Below, one piece after another: positions 25,917 to 35,289 of a stretch of DNA of 44,274 nucleotides. Positions within the stretch are counted from its first letter, which is position 1. The number at the start of each line of letters is the position of its first letter. The notes beneath the pieces were generated by a model that ran no database searches, had not been told where the DNA came from, and saw only the letters and a program-made list of their open reading frames with translations. The position numbers and the translations under genes were made by a program. The DNA comes from an uncultured Methylococcaceae bacterium (lineage in GTDB: Bacteria > Pseudomonadota > Gammaproteobacteria > Methylococcales > Methylomonadaceae): positions 1 through 44,274 of the forward strand of contig CAIYOW010000076.1 in NCBI GenBank assembly GCA_903927955.1. The letters run 5' to 3'.

Positions 25917-28232
25917 TTAGCCCGTTTCGTCTGCACGCTCGGGCGTCAGCGTGAAATAAAAGGTCGAACCCTTGCCCAGTGCCGATTCAACCCAGATGCG
26001 TCCGCCTTGTCGCGTAACGGCTTTATGGGTGATCGCAAGGCCAACACCGGTTCCGCCACCAAATTCTTTTTGCCCGTGCAGGCGCTTAAAAGGCTGGAAG
26101 ATGTATTCGTAAAACTCGGGCAGGATGCCTATGCCATTATCCTGAACGAAAAACACCGCTATGCCGTTAGTTGTGTGGCAACCTATTTTAATGGTTTTCA
26201 CCGCTTCGCGGTTGTACTTTATGGCATTAATAATGAGATTTTGGAATATAATTTTCACAGAGGTGGGGTTACACAGCATGATCGGCATAGCGGGCTGAAT
26301 GTCGATAGTTATGCAGTCATCGGGGTTGGCTTTTTTTAGCATATCGACGATATCTTCCACCAGGCTATTGATCGGGCATGTGAGCAAATCCAGATCGGTA
26401 TGGCCAATATGGGAATATTGATGCAGTGCTTCCAAAAAGTGATGCATCCGTTCTGTCAAATAGAGAATCGTCCCTAGCCATTGCTGCCCCTGCCCTGACA
26501 AATGCCCTTCTTCTTCCTGCTGTAGCAGCTCAGTATAATTGTGTATGCCGCGTAACGGCTCTTTTAAGTCATGGGAAGCTGCGTAGACAAAGCTGCTGAG
26601 TGCTTGGTTGCTGAACTCCAGCTCCGTATTGAGCCGCATCAACTGGAAGACCCGTTCAACGAGGATGTCCTGCAAGCTTAGCCGCAGTTTGTTTGCATAG
26701 TCAATTTCACAGTCCTGCCAAGGCTGGGAATGGCCACGCACGGCTTCTGTCCACAACGCGAAAGAGGTGCGCGGCTGCAACCGGCTGGCTTGACCGTCCC
26801 TGTCAATGATGACCGGTTTGTTCGGGTCGCCAGCCCAATGCGTTTCCGATAACACCTCCGCGCGAAACCACATTACCCATGTGGCACTCGTTCGGGACAC
26901 GCGAATGGCCAGCAAGCCGCTCGCCACCTCAGAAAAATCTTCGGCAGCCGGGCAATCATTGGGCAAACCATGGGTTGCCAACACGTCGGCCTCCTGTTGC
27001 GCAAGCCATTCCACCAGCAGGCCGACTTGATGTTCCGATGGGGTTATGCCCATTAGCGTCACTTTGCCACCCTCAAGCAGTGCCGCCCCATCGGCATCAA
27101 TCCCGTTAAGCAGGTTTATGTGCTGCCCGAATAAGGCTTCGTGGTGGGTATCAGCCCGCCCCATCACACTAATGAGTTGGTTATGCACTTGGTCTAGCCG
27201 GGTACGATAGGCGTAGTTATCCAAGTTTTCCAGATCGCCAATCCGCAACGATATCATCCGCGACAATAACTCAATCGGAAAACGTTGCTCATAACTTAGA
27301 TATTTCGGCTCGCTATGGTGCATACAGGAAATAAGGCCCCACAGCGTGCCAGACTTCAGCAAAGGCATGACCAATGTGGCTTTCACCCCCATATTGCGCA
27401 GATAACCGGTATACATTTCCGACACACTCCGTAAAAAGGAGTGGCTAAGATCAACCGGATGTCCGTCAGCCAACGGCGATAGCTCTGGAAACAGGGACAC
27501 AGGCACATAGTCCACATTGGGAAGGTGTCTTAGCGGGCTTAACGCGAATAGCCGCCGTGCCGGTTCCGGCACATCACTGGCCGGATAATGCAAGCCAAGA
27601 TAGGCTTCCAGAGCCGCATCTTTAGCCTCGACAATCACCTCTCCGCTGCCCTTCCTATCGAACCGGTACACCATAACCCGCTCGAAGCCGGTCAAAATGC
27701 GTATCTGTTCAACCGCAACAGACAGAAAGCTGAGTAAACCGGTGCCACCATACAATTGCTGGATGGTGTCCTGCAACCTGGAGCAATAACCGTAAGCGTG
27801 ATTCATTTCTACTGTGCTGGTGGTACGCTCAAATTCCAGTAACAATAAGCCATCAATGCGGTTGCCAGATATATGCAGCACACCCTCCCGATGCAATGGG
27901 CAGGGCACGGAAATCAAGTGACTAAGAACACCGGTCAGTTTTTTTTCAAGTAGTTGGACACGCATAGCCGCACTGTTTTCGTCGCCCAATAAACCGTCAA
28001 GGCATTGTCCTACCAGCTGTTCGCAGGGAATACCCAAAAAATCAGCCGTGTTGGTGCTTGCCTGAACGATTCGAAGGGCGGGCTCTTGCAACACCAGCAG
28101 CGCGCCATGAGGCTGAATCGCTCCGACAAGATGCACCTGCTCGCGGTCGCAACTGCTTAAGTCCACGTTGTTTGCTGTCACCAGAATGGCTTCTCGGTTT
28201 GTTGCGGTGCTTGGGATAGGGGCTTCAGGCAT
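25917..28232 (-). CDS. bacteriophytochrome histidine kinase BphP1 (PAS-GAF-PHY-HisKA-HATPase)
   Basis: Of an open frame starting at 28334, the ATG at 28232 is chosen: it overlaps the bphP2 stop by 8 bases, has a GGGGG motif just ahead, and gives a 771-residue protein of normal size. The N-terminal Cys28 (DLSSCDREQVHLVGAIQPHG) is where biliverdin is attached in bacteriophytochromes. GAF (about 150-330) has YPASDVPEPAR with the conserved Asp220; PHY has the tongue motif PRTSF (488-491). HisKA has His554 in ASHDLKEPLRG, and the HATPase has NAIKYN and GGTGVGLAI. Unusual residues: the SPxH motif is SEMY (Tyr274 in place of the His), and the usual CHH is CMHH (Met304 aligns with the first His). Confidence 0.93.
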   Translation of the reverse strand: MPEAPIPSTATNREAILVTANNVDLSSCDREQVHLVGAIQPHGALLVLQEPALRIVQASTNTADFLGIPCEQLVGQCLDGLLGDENSAAMRVQLLEKKLTGVLSHLISVPCPLHREGVLHISGNRIDGLLLLEFERTTSTVEMNHAYGYCSRLQDTIQQLYGGTGLLSFLSVAVEQIRILTGFERVMVYRFDRKGSGEVIVEAKDAALEAYLGLHYPASDVPEPARRLFALSPLRHLPNVDYVPVSLFPELSPLADGHPVDLSHSFLRSVSEMYTGYLRNMGVKATLVMPLLKSGTLWGLISCMHHSEPKYLSYEQRFPIELLSRMISLRIGDLENLDNYAYRTRLDQVHNQLISVMGRADTHHEALFGQHINLLNGIDADGAALLEGGKVTLMGITPSEHQVGLLVEWLAQQEADVLATHGLPNDCPAAEDFSEVASGLLAIRVSRTSATWVMWFRAEVLSETHWAGDPNKPVIIDRDGQASRLQPRTSFALWTEAVRGHSQPWQDCEIDYANKLRLSLQDILVERVFQLMRLNTELEFSNQALSSFVYAASHDLKEPLRGIHNYTELLQQEEEGHLSGQGQQWLGTILYLTERMHHFLEALHQYSHIGHTDLDLLTCPINSLVEDIVDMLKKANPDDCITIDIQPAMPIMLCNPTSVKIIFQNLIINAIKYNREAVKTIKIGCHTTNGIAVFFVQDNGIGILPEFYEYIFQPFKRLHGQKEFGGGTGVGLAITHKAVTRQGGRIWVESALGKGSTFYFTLTPERADETG

Positions 28233-30576
28233 TAATCCCCCCGTCACTAGCAGATGGAAACGCCTGGCAGGAAGCCAGTGTAAAGTAAAAGGTAGAGCCT
28301 TGTCCCGGCACCGATTCCAGCCATATACGACCACCGTGCCGTTCTACATGTTTGCGCACTAATGCGAGCCCCGCCCCAGTGCCACCGTGATAGTCGTTGC
28401 GGCCATGCAAACGGCGAAAAATCGTGAAGATGGCATCATGGAATTGCTCGGGGATACCGATGCCGTTGTCCCGGACGAAGAAGGTAAGCGTTGGGGTTTC
28501 GGAAAAGCCGATCTCGATGTGCTTTTCGGGCTGATCATTATATTTTATGGCATTGGTGATCAGGTTGCTAAACACGGAAGTCGCCCGAATCGGATCACAG
28601 CTTAGCGTTGGCAAGGTTTGCGGGATGTCAATTTGTGTTTGCGTGTCCTTGATAAGGGCGGACAAGCTGTCAAGAACACTGCCCAACAACAGATTGATAT
28701 CCACTAACTGCAACGCCATTTGTTGTTGGCTGGCGCGTGAATATTGCAACAGGGCGTTAATTTGATCACTCATCTTGCCAGTTAGCCTAACAATGGTATT
28801 GAGCCAATTTTGTTCTTGCTGCCCGAATTGCCCGCTGCTACTATCCAGTAAAAATTGGGCGTAATTAGCAATGCCACGGAGGGGTTCTTGCAGGTCATGG
28901 GAAACAATGTAGGCAAATGCTTCCAGTTCGATGTTACTTTGCGCTAAGCGTAACTGTAAGGTGCGCTGATTGTCGGCGTACTGCAATTGGATAACTGTGC
29001 GTTGTAGATCGATTAGCGCTTCGGCCTGATAACTTTGCCAGGCGCGTGCCGTGCCGCGCATGTCCTGTTTCCAAACCTCAAAAGAGCCGCGCGGCGTAAA
29101 ACGTTCCTCACCGCTGACAGCATCCACCTCAACTTGCTTGAGAGGATCACCTGCCCAGTTGACTTCATAGACCTGTTCAGGCCGAAAAGCCAGCAAATAC
29201 TGGCCCGGTTCCTGCAAACGCGCGGCGAGCAGCCCGGTTGCCTGGGCTTGGCATTGGGCGGCGGCCTCGAACAGTGCAGGCAGCCGGTCAGTTATAAAAA
29301 AGGGCGAGGGCTGTCCGTCCAGCCAGGCAATCAGCGCTTGGATAACCGTTTCTTCTGGGGTAACGCCTGCACAGAGAATTTGGCCATCCAAGCAGAGCGA
29401 TGCGCCGGTGCTGTCGAGAGGGTCGAGCAGTTGTTGCGGTAACTGGCCCAACGCGATTGGCAACACTTCGGCAGAAGATAGCTGGGTAGTGATTTGGCTT
29501 ATGCTGTGCTTGGCCCGTAGCGCGGCTTGCAACTGCTCGCCCCGTTCTTTTTCCACCAATAACAGTGCCGACATTTCGGCAAATAATTTAAAAGCCAAGC
29601 GGTCGGAGTAGGTCACATGGCGAGGTGCCGTGTTTTTGCAACTAAAGAAGCCCCACAGCTCCCCTTTATCCACCAAACTTATAACCATGCGTGATTGCAC
29701 ACCCATGTTGTTATAAAAGCGGCGGCACATCGGCGATATACTACGCAACACCGCCAGACCAAGGTCTATCTGCAACGGGTTTTGGGTCTGATCGGCCAGA
29801 ACCAAGGGTACTGGCTGGTAGTCCAAGTCCAGGGCATACTGCAACGGCATCAACAGCATTTGTCGGCGGGCGGATTCTGGGATGTCGGAGCGTGGAAAAC
29901 GTTTGTCGAACACTGAAAGAAAATGCGCTTCGCACGCTTCAGCAATAGCATGGAAGGAGCCATCCGTAAGAAAACGGAGGCCTACCACCGAATCGAAACC
30001 GGTCAACCGTTTCAATTCACGGACACCGATAGCCATGCCTTCCTGCCAGCTTTCAGCGCTGTGCAAATTGCTGACACAGTCGGTGATCTCGGCAATGCGC
30101 CCCGTCGGCCAACTTTCTGCCACTTCAGCGGTTATGGCTTCGAACTCCACAATGAAAAAATCGCCAGAGCGGTGCGCGAAAACATCAAACCGATGGCTGC
30201 CTTGCAAAGTCAGAAAACTGCCCAGATAGCGGGGCAACTGGGGTTCGGTGATGAGTGCCAGACTGGTCTCCAAGGTCTGGCGGATGTCTGGCGCGAAGAT
30301 ACGGTCAAGATGGCCATGCAAAAGCTGTGCTGCATCGCTACCGAACCAAGGCAGGGTGTTCGCGCTGGCCCCCTGAATGCGATACTCGTTCAACGTTAAG
30401 AGCAGCAACACCCCATGCGGCATAATACCCCCCGGAAATTGCACCGGTTCATGGTCACAGTGGGTCAAATCCACCGGATCCGCTGAAACGTGGTTGCCCC
30501 CTTGATAGATCCCTTGATTGGCCCCTAAATTGACAAAGGGTGTCGATGAAGATGCCCAAACTTGCGAATGATCCAT
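28225..30576 (-). CDS. bacteriophytochrome-like histidine kinase BphP2 with atypical chromophore pocket
   Basis: The 783-residue protein has the same PAS-GAF-PHY-HisKA-HATPase layout as its downstream neighbour. Cys40 in VDLTHCDHEPVQFPGGIMPHG is at the biliverdin attachment position (IMPHG replaces the usual IQPHG). GAF keeps FPRSDIPESAR with Asp231, and PHY keeps PRGSF (495-499). Kinase His560 is in VSHDLQEPLRG. Several pocket residues deviate: the SPxH motif is SPMC (Cys284 replaces His), the later Tyr is Phe287, CHH is CKN (Lys314), and the DRVMxYxF stretch reads DSVVGLRF (Leu200 in place of Tyr). It may bind biliverdin with altered spectra, or act as a partner of BphP1. It is first in the cluster; an AGGATTCGG sequence precedes the ATG. 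Confidence 0.9.
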   Translation of the reverse strand: MDHSQVWASSSTPFVNLGANQGIYQGGNHVSADPVDLTHCDHEPVQFPGGIMPHGVLLLLTLNEYRIQGASANTLPWFGSDAAQLLHGHLDRIFAPDIRQTLETSLALITEPQLPRYLGSFLTLQGSHRFDVFAHRSGDFFIVEFEAITAEVAESWPTGRIAEITDCVSNLHSAESWQEGMAIGVRELKRLTGFDSVVGLRFLTDGSFHAIAEACEAHFLSVFDKRFPRSDIPESARRQMLLMPLQYALDLDYQPVPLVLADQTQNPLQIDLGLAVLRSISPMCRRFYNNMGVQSRMVISLVDKGELWGFFSCKNTAPRHVTYSDRLAFKLFAEMSALLLVEKERGEQLQAALRAKHSISQITTQLSSAEVLPIALGQLPQQLLDPLDSTGASLCLDGQILCAGVTPEETVIQALIAWLDGQPSPFFITDRLPALFEAAAQCQAQATGLLAARLQEPGQYLLAFRPEQVYEVNWAGDPLKQVEVDAVSGEERFTPRGSFEVWKQDMRGTARAWQSYQAEALIDLQRTVIQLQYADNQRTLQLRLAQSNIELEAFAYIVSHDLQEPLRGIANYAQFLLDSSSGQFGQQEQNWLNTIVRLTGKMSDQINALLQYSRASQQQMALQLVDINLLLGSVLDSLSALIKDTQTQIDIPQTLPTLSCDPIRATSVFSNLITNAIKYNDQPEKHIEIGFSETPTLTFFVRDNGIGIPEQFHDAIFTIFRRLHGRNDYHGGTGAGLALVRKHVERHGGRIWLESVPGQGSTFYFTLASCQAFPSASDGGINA

Positions 30577-30655
30577 AACCGAATCCTGAAATATAAATTA
30601 AGCGCCCAGCCCGTAAGATATGTCAGCGGCATATCGGAAAGGGTAGCATTGGTAG

Positions 30656-30682
30656 GTTGGGTTAGCAATAACGTAACCCAAC
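30656..30682. repeat. short palindromic hairpin
   Basis: GTTGGGTTA and TAACCCAAC pair perfectly around a 9-base loop, just after a GTAG. It lies immediately upstream of copy B of the dispersed element and resembles the widespread GGTGGGTTA/TAACCCACC repeat class. In this position it may be part of the terminator between zapE, which ends at 30841, and bphP2. Confidence 0.6.
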
Positions 30683-30706
30683 ACCCGTGGCAACGTAGCC
30701 AGTCAT

Positions 30707-30808
30707 GTAGGGTGAAACCCACCACAAGGAAGCCAACCGGGCGTGGGTTTTTGCGGTTTTTATAGAACGCACCGGTAAAGGTGGTTTGCTGGCGCGAAAC
30801 CACCCTAC
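30707..30808. repeat. dispersed inverted-repeat (MITE-like) element, copy B
   Basis: A 102-base element bounded by GTAGGGTG and CACCCTAC. The right-hand 31 bases, including GGTGGTTT and AAACCACC arms, are identical to copy A at 21189-21306. Copies A and B bracket the whole phytochrome/hybrid kinase island: A is at its downstream edge and B at its upstream edge. No protein is encoded. Confidence 0.75.
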
Positions 30809-30840
30809 GAGCCCAAGTTTGATTTTACCACTATCCCTGT

Positions 30841-31977
30841 TCATAGCCACAAACCACTGACCACGCTACCCGCCCAATAACTTTGCGACTGCATTTCCAT
30901 CAACCGCGACATGGTACGCCTAAACTCAAACGCACCATCACCTTCCACATAAAGCTCCGACACCGCCACCTCGGCACTGCATATCAACTGTACATGATGT
31001 TCGTATAGCGCATCAATCAAGGTGACGAAGCGTTTTGCCTCATTGCGTTTTTCCGCTGTCATTTTAGGGATGCCAAACAAAATAAGCACATGAAAACGCT
31101 TGGCGATTTCCAAATAATCCGCAGCCCCTAATGGGTGTCCGCACAGCTCGTCAAAACTGGCGCGCATCACCCCGTCAGCAATCGCTGAAACCGGCAATTT
31201 ACGCCCAAACACCTCCAAAACAGGCGTGGTAACGGCAGCATTGCTGGCTAATTGCTGATAACTGTCGCGGATAAAAGCAGCGCTGCTGGCATCTAATGGG
31301 AAACGGTAGTTGGCACGGTGAACAACAACCATTGCCTGACGGTAATCTTGTTGGGCAGCCAGTTCAATAATTTCAGCCGATTTCCTTAATACATTGATGA
31401 AAAACAAAAATTGTTCACGCTGCAAGCCACCCTGATAAAGCTCATTGGGATGGCGGTTGGAGGTCATGACTATGCTGATATTGGCCTCGAACAATTTGCT
31501 GAACAAGCGCCCTAAAATCATGGCATCGGCAATATCGGTCACATGAAATTCATCGAAACAGAGCAGGCATACCGAAGCGCTGATTTTTTCAGCCAGCGCA
31601 CTTAGCGCATCCTTATTGTTCTGTTGCCGATAGTGATGGATAAAGTTATGCACTTCCAACATAAAGGCGTTGAAATGGACGCGGCGCTTTTCTTTAATGG
31701 GACAGGCTTCAAAAAACAACGCCATCAACATGGACTTGCCCCGTCCCACATCGCCAAATATATACAGGCTAGGAAAACTGACTGGAGCGGGGGCCAGCCA
31801 TTTGCGTAAGGCTGATTGTTGTTGCTGTCGGCGGGCATACAACAGTTGTTCAAGTACACGCTGCAACTGTTTTACCGCGTTAAATTGAACTTCATCAAAT
31901 TGGATGTGCCGCAAGTCAACCTGGCGGCGATATTGTTTTTCCAGCAACAGGTGCACGTTATCTTGCGGGGATTGCAT
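30841..31977 (-). CDS. zapE: cell division protein ZapE (AFG1-like ATPase)
   Basis: A 378-residue P-loop ATPase of the AFG1/ZapE family. It has Walker A in YIFGDVGRGKSMLMALF and Walker B in LLCFDEFHVTDIADAMILGRLF, the sensor segment IVMTSNRHPNELYQGGLQRE, and the family motifs RVHFNAFMLEVH and SFDELCGHPLGAADYLEIA. ZapE acts at the division septum on FtsZ and has also been tied to ubiquinone synthesis; mitochondrial AFG1 handles membrane-protein quality control. The frame includes a TTG at 31980, but ATG at 31977 is taken as the start. It is on the same strand as secA, 149 bases downstream of it. Confidence 0.94.
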   Translation of the reverse strand: MQSPQDNVHLLLEKQYRRQVDLRHIQFDEVQFNAVKQLQRVLEQLLYARRQQQQSALRKWLAPAPVSFPSLYIFGDVGRGKSMLMALFFEACPIKEKRRVHFNAFMLEVHNFIHHYRQQNNKDALSALAEKISASVCLLCFDEFHVTDIADAMILGRLFSKLFEANISIVMTSNRHPNELYQGGLQREQFLFFINVLRKSAEIIELAAQQDYRQAMVVVHRANYRFPLDASSAAFIRDSYQQLASNAAVTTPVLEVFGRKLPVSAIADGVMRASFDELCGHPLGAADYLEIAKRFHVLILFGIPKMTAEKRNEAKRFVTLIDALYEHHVQLICSAEVAVSELYVEGDGAFEFRRTMSRLMEMQSQSYWAGSVVSGLWL

Positions 31978-31982
31978 CAATG

Positions 31983-32086
31983 GAATGGGTTTGCATCAGA
32001 TTCAGATAACGGTAAAAACAGCGGCTACGCTTGTCGCGTGGGCATAAACAGCCTTCCCACCCGCGAAAAAACGCGGTGCGAACCCA
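31983..32086. repeat. imperfect inverted repeat in the secA-zapE gap
   Basis: ATGGGTTTGC (31983-31992) and GCGAACCCAT (32077-32086) pair at nine of ten positions across about 100 bases. The enclosed DNA contains further short complementary parts. It may be another dispersed palindromic element or contribute to termination after secA. No other copy was found in the window. Confidence 0.35.
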
Positions 32087-32126
32087 TACGCATTTATCCT
32101 TACCGAAAGTGATTTATGGCCTTTCC

Positions 32127-34856
32127 TTAATTAATTTTCCCATGGCACTGCTTGTATTTTTTGCCTGAACCACAATGGCAGGGGTCGTTACGGCCAATTT
32201 TGTTGCCCGCACGCACATAAGGCTGTTCAGAAGATGCCAGGGTATTGTCGGATTCTTCCTCAGCGGAATGGGCCTCATCATAGGCCGACAAAGTGGGCGA
32301 TGCCGCATGTTCAAAATGCATTTCCCTAGGTGCTTGCATTTGTTTGTCCAGCTCTTCGACATCTTCTTCTTGGCGCACTTGCACTTTAGCTAAAATACTG
32401 ACCACTTCGTGCTTAATGTGATCCAGCAAGTCGGTGAACATTTCAAAGGCTTCGCGTTTATATTCCTGTTTAGGGTCTTTTTGGGCATAACCCCTAAAAT
32501 GGATGCCCTGACGCAAATAGTCCATTGCCGCCAAATGCTCTTTCCAACTGGTGTCCAGCACCTGCAACATCACTGATTTTTCAAAGTGCTGCAATACCTC
32601 AGTAGTAATTTGTTGTTCTTTTTCTTGGTAATTTTCAGTCAATAAGTCAACAATGCGTTGGCGCAAGGTTTCTTCGTGCAGCTTGTGGTCTTCCTCGAGC
32701 ATTTTTTGCACAGGGATTTGCACATTGAACTCCTGCAGCAGGTGTTCTTCAAGCCCCTGCAAATCCCATTGTTCAATCATTGACTTGGCAGGGATATAAC
32801 CGGAAATCATCTGGTTGACCACATCGCTGCGGATAGCTGCTACAATGTCGGAGACATCTTCCGCCGCCATCAGTTCATTACGTTGTGTGTAAATGACTTT
32901 GCGCTGGTCGTTGGCGACATCGTCATAGGCTAAAATTTCTTTACGTATGTCAAAGTTGCGGCCTTCCACCTTGCGTTGGGCATTTTCAATGGAACGGGTC
33001 ACCCACGGGTGTTCAATCGCCTCGCCATCGCCCATGCCTAGTTTTTTCATCAGCCCTGCAACCCGGTCGGAAGCAAAAATACGCATCAGATCATCTTGTA
33101 GTGACAGATAAAAACGGGTCGAACCAGGATCACCCTGACGACCAGAACGACCGCGCAACTGGTTGTCGATACGGCGTGACTCATGCCTTTCAGAACCAAT
33201 CACATGCAAGCCGCCGTTAGCAACCACTTGGTCATGGCGGGCTTGCCATGCGTCGCGCACAGCTGCCTTGTCGGCTTCGCTGGCATCCGGCCCTAAGGCG
33301 GACAATTCGGCATCCAAACTACCGCCCAAGACAATGTCCGTACCACGACCCGCCATGTTGGTGGCAATGGTCACCGCGCCCGGCTTACCCGCTTGTTCAA
33401 TGATATGCGCTTCCCGCTCGTGCTGTTTGGCATTCAGCACTTCATGGGGGATGGCCATTTTCTTCAGCAAGGTGGAAACCCGTTCAGAATTTTCAATTGA
33501 GGTGGTACCCACCAACACCGGCTGACCTCGGCTGACACAGTCTTTAACGTCCTCGGCAACGGCTTGGTACTTTTCATCAGCGGTCAGGAACACCACATCG
33601 CCAAAATCTTTACGCACCATATTACGGTGGGTAGGGATAATCACCACTTCCAAATTGTAGATTTTGTTTAATTCAAACGCTTCGGTGTCGGCCGTTCCGG
33701 TCATACCGGACAATTTTTCGTACAGGCGGAAGTAATTCTGGAAGGTGATTGATGCCAGCGTCTGGTTTTCGTTTTGGATAGCCACGCCTTCTTTGGCTTC
33801 AATCGCCTGATGCAGACCTTCCGACCAGCGTCTGCCCTGCATCACACGACCGGTGAACTCGTCAACAATAACCACTTCATTATTACTGACAATATAATCC
33901 ACATCTTTTTTGAACAACACGTGGGCACGCAATGACGCGTTCAGGTAATGCATCAGGCGGATATTGGCTGCATCGTATAAGCTGCTGCCCTCAGTCATCA
34001 GTCCGTATTCCAGCATCAGTTGCTCGACACGCTCATGACCGCCCTCGGTCAAATAAACTTGACGGATTTTTTCATCAACCGTGTAATCGCCCGGCTGCTC
34101 CTCTTCTTCCTGCTTGGTCAGGAATGGGATAATTTGGTTAGCCTTGATATAAACTTCGGTGCTTTCTTCGGTGGGGCCGGAGATGATCAGAGGTGTCCTG
34201 GCTTCGTCGATTAGGATGGAATCCACTTCGTCAACAATGGCAAAATGCAAGTCACGTTGCACTTTTTGTTGCAGATTAAAGGCCATATTGTCGCGCAGGT
34301 AATCGAAACCAAACTCGTTGTTGGTGCCGTAAGTGATGTCGGCGGCATAAGCATCACGACGTTCGGCCTGCCCGAGTTGGCTAATAATAACCCCTGTAGT
34401 CATGCCTAAGAAGCCATACAACCGCCCCATCCATTCGGAGTCGCGCTTGGCCAAATAATCATTGACCGTCACTACATGCACACCCTTGCCGGGCAAGGCG
34501 TTAAGGTAAGCCGCCAGCGTTGCCATCAGGGTCTTGCCTTCGCCGGTTTTCATTTCAGCAATTTTGCCGTCATGCAAAATCATGCCGCCAATTAATTGCA
34601 CATCAAAATGACGCATGGCAAACACACGGGTGGAAGCTTCGCGCACGGCGGCAAAAGCTTCCGGTGCCAAGCTTTCCAAGGTTTCACCTTGTGCCAGGCG
34701 GTCACGGAATTCTTGCGTTTTGGATTTCAGTCCGTCGTCGGACAATTTTTCATAGTCCAAAGCCAAAGCATTGATCTTTTTGACCAGCTTCCTTTTCTTC
34801 CTGATGATCCTGTCATTACGACTACCTACTGTCAATTTGACTAGCTTACCCAGCAT
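32127..34856 (-). CDS. secA: preprotein translocase ATPase SecA
   Basis: The 909-residue motor drives secretory proteins through SecYEG. Walker A is [14 protein letters not shown] near residue 103-110, and the DEAD-like box is [14 protein letters not shown] near 207-220. Later landmarks are [25 protein letters not shown] and the arginine-finger segment [14 protein letters not shown]. The C-terminal zinc tail [16 protein letters not shown], which binds SecB, is intact. Length equals that of E. coli SecA (901) within normal variation. No secM-like gene is found upstream; the next gene on that side is divergent DUF502. Confidence 0.98.
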   Translation of the reverse strand: MLGKLVKLTVGSRNDRIIRKKRKLVKKINALALDYEKLSDDGLKSKTQEFRDRLAQGETLESLAPEAFAAVREASTRVFAMRHFDVQLIGGMILHDGKIAEMKTGEGKTLMATLAAYLNALPGKGVHVVTVNDYLAKRDSEWMGRLYGFLGMTTGVIISQLGQAERRDAYAADITYGTNNEFGFDYLRDNMAFNLQQKVQRDLHFAIVDEVDSILIDEARTPLIISGPTEESTEVYIKANQIIPFLTKQEEEEQPGDYTVDEKIRQVYLTEGGHERVEQLMLEYGLMTEGSSLYDAANIRLMHYLNASLRAHVLFKKDVDYIVSNNEVVIVDEFTGRVMQGRRWSEGLHQAIEAKEGVAIQNENQTLASITFQNYFRLYEKLSGMTGTADTEAFELNKIYNLEVVIIPTHRNMVRKDFGDVVFLTADEKYQAVAEDVKDCVSRGQPVLVGTTSIENSERVSTLLKKMAIPHEVLNAKQHEREAHIIEQAGKPGAVTIATNMAGRGTDIVLGGSLDAELSALGPDASEADKAAVRDAWQARHDQVVANGGLHVIGSERHESRRIDNQLRGRSGRQGDPGSTRFYLSLQDDLMRIFASDRVAGLMKKLGMGDGEAIEHPWVTRSIENAQRKVEGRNFDIRKEILAYDDVANDQRKVIYTQRNELMAAEDVSDIVAAIRSDVVNQMISGYIPAKSMIEQWDLQGLEEHLLQEFNVQIPVQKMLEEDHKLHEETLRQRIVDLLTENYQEKEQQITTEVLQHFEKSVMLQVLDTSWKEHLAAMDYLRQGIHFRGYAQKDPKQEYKREAFEMFTDLLDHIKHEVVSILAKVQVRQEEDVEELDKQMQAPREMHFEHAASPTLSAYDEAHSAEEESDNTLASSEQPYVRAGNKIGRNDPCHCGSGKKYKQCHGKIN

Positions 34857-35289
34857 GTTTTTTCCGATGTGAAATTAGTAAATGTTTAAAACCCAGAATC
34901 CGGTAGGTGACGGGGCTGAGCTGTTTTGCAAACTGTTTTGCAAGCAGCCAAGCACACGTCGCTAACTTGACGGATTACATCCGGCTGTTAAGTGCAACCA
35001 TTAACAAAAGTGCCAATTATATACGTTCTACTTTATAAGTGACAGTTAAAACAGCCCATAACCGGCAATGCCCGCATCATCCGTGCAACGGCAAGCCGTT
35101 GGCTTAAGCGATTTGCACCCGAACGGCAAGCTTGCGCCTCTGTGTCAAACCCGTATGCACTTCCTTAAACTGGCTTATAATTCGCGCTGGAAGGATACCT
35201 TGCAGGGATTGGCAGAAACTAAGAAGAACGGCGCCGATGTTTCATCGGACACCTTATGCACCATTATAACTATAAGAGTAAGGATCAAC
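34857..35289. other. divergent secA / DUF502 regulatory region
   Basis: No separate gene is supported in these 433 bases. For secA, a TATAAT reads on the minus strand at 35021-35016, without a good -35. For DUF502, TATAAT occurs on the plus strand at 35176-35181. Potential hairpins are CAACGGC/GCCGTTG (35086-35101) and CCGATG-TTT-CATCGG (35234-35248), the latter in the DUF502 leader. ACTGTTTTGCAA is nearly duplicated in tandem at 34921-34943. The frame of DUF502 is open back to 35068, but the extra 74 residues lack family character. Confidence 0.45.

Noticed and set aside
28233-28334. Longer N-terminus for BphP1 starting at 28334
   Set aside because: It would overlap bphP2 by over 100 bases and add 34 residues with no phytochrome similarity. 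The ATG at 28232 has a G-rich ribosome binding site and the expected distance to the biliverdin Cys.
35068-35289. DUF502 protein starting at 35068
   Set aside because: The family starts close to its first membrane helix. The ATG at 35290 has an AAGGA site, and the upstream residues look like translated leader DNA.
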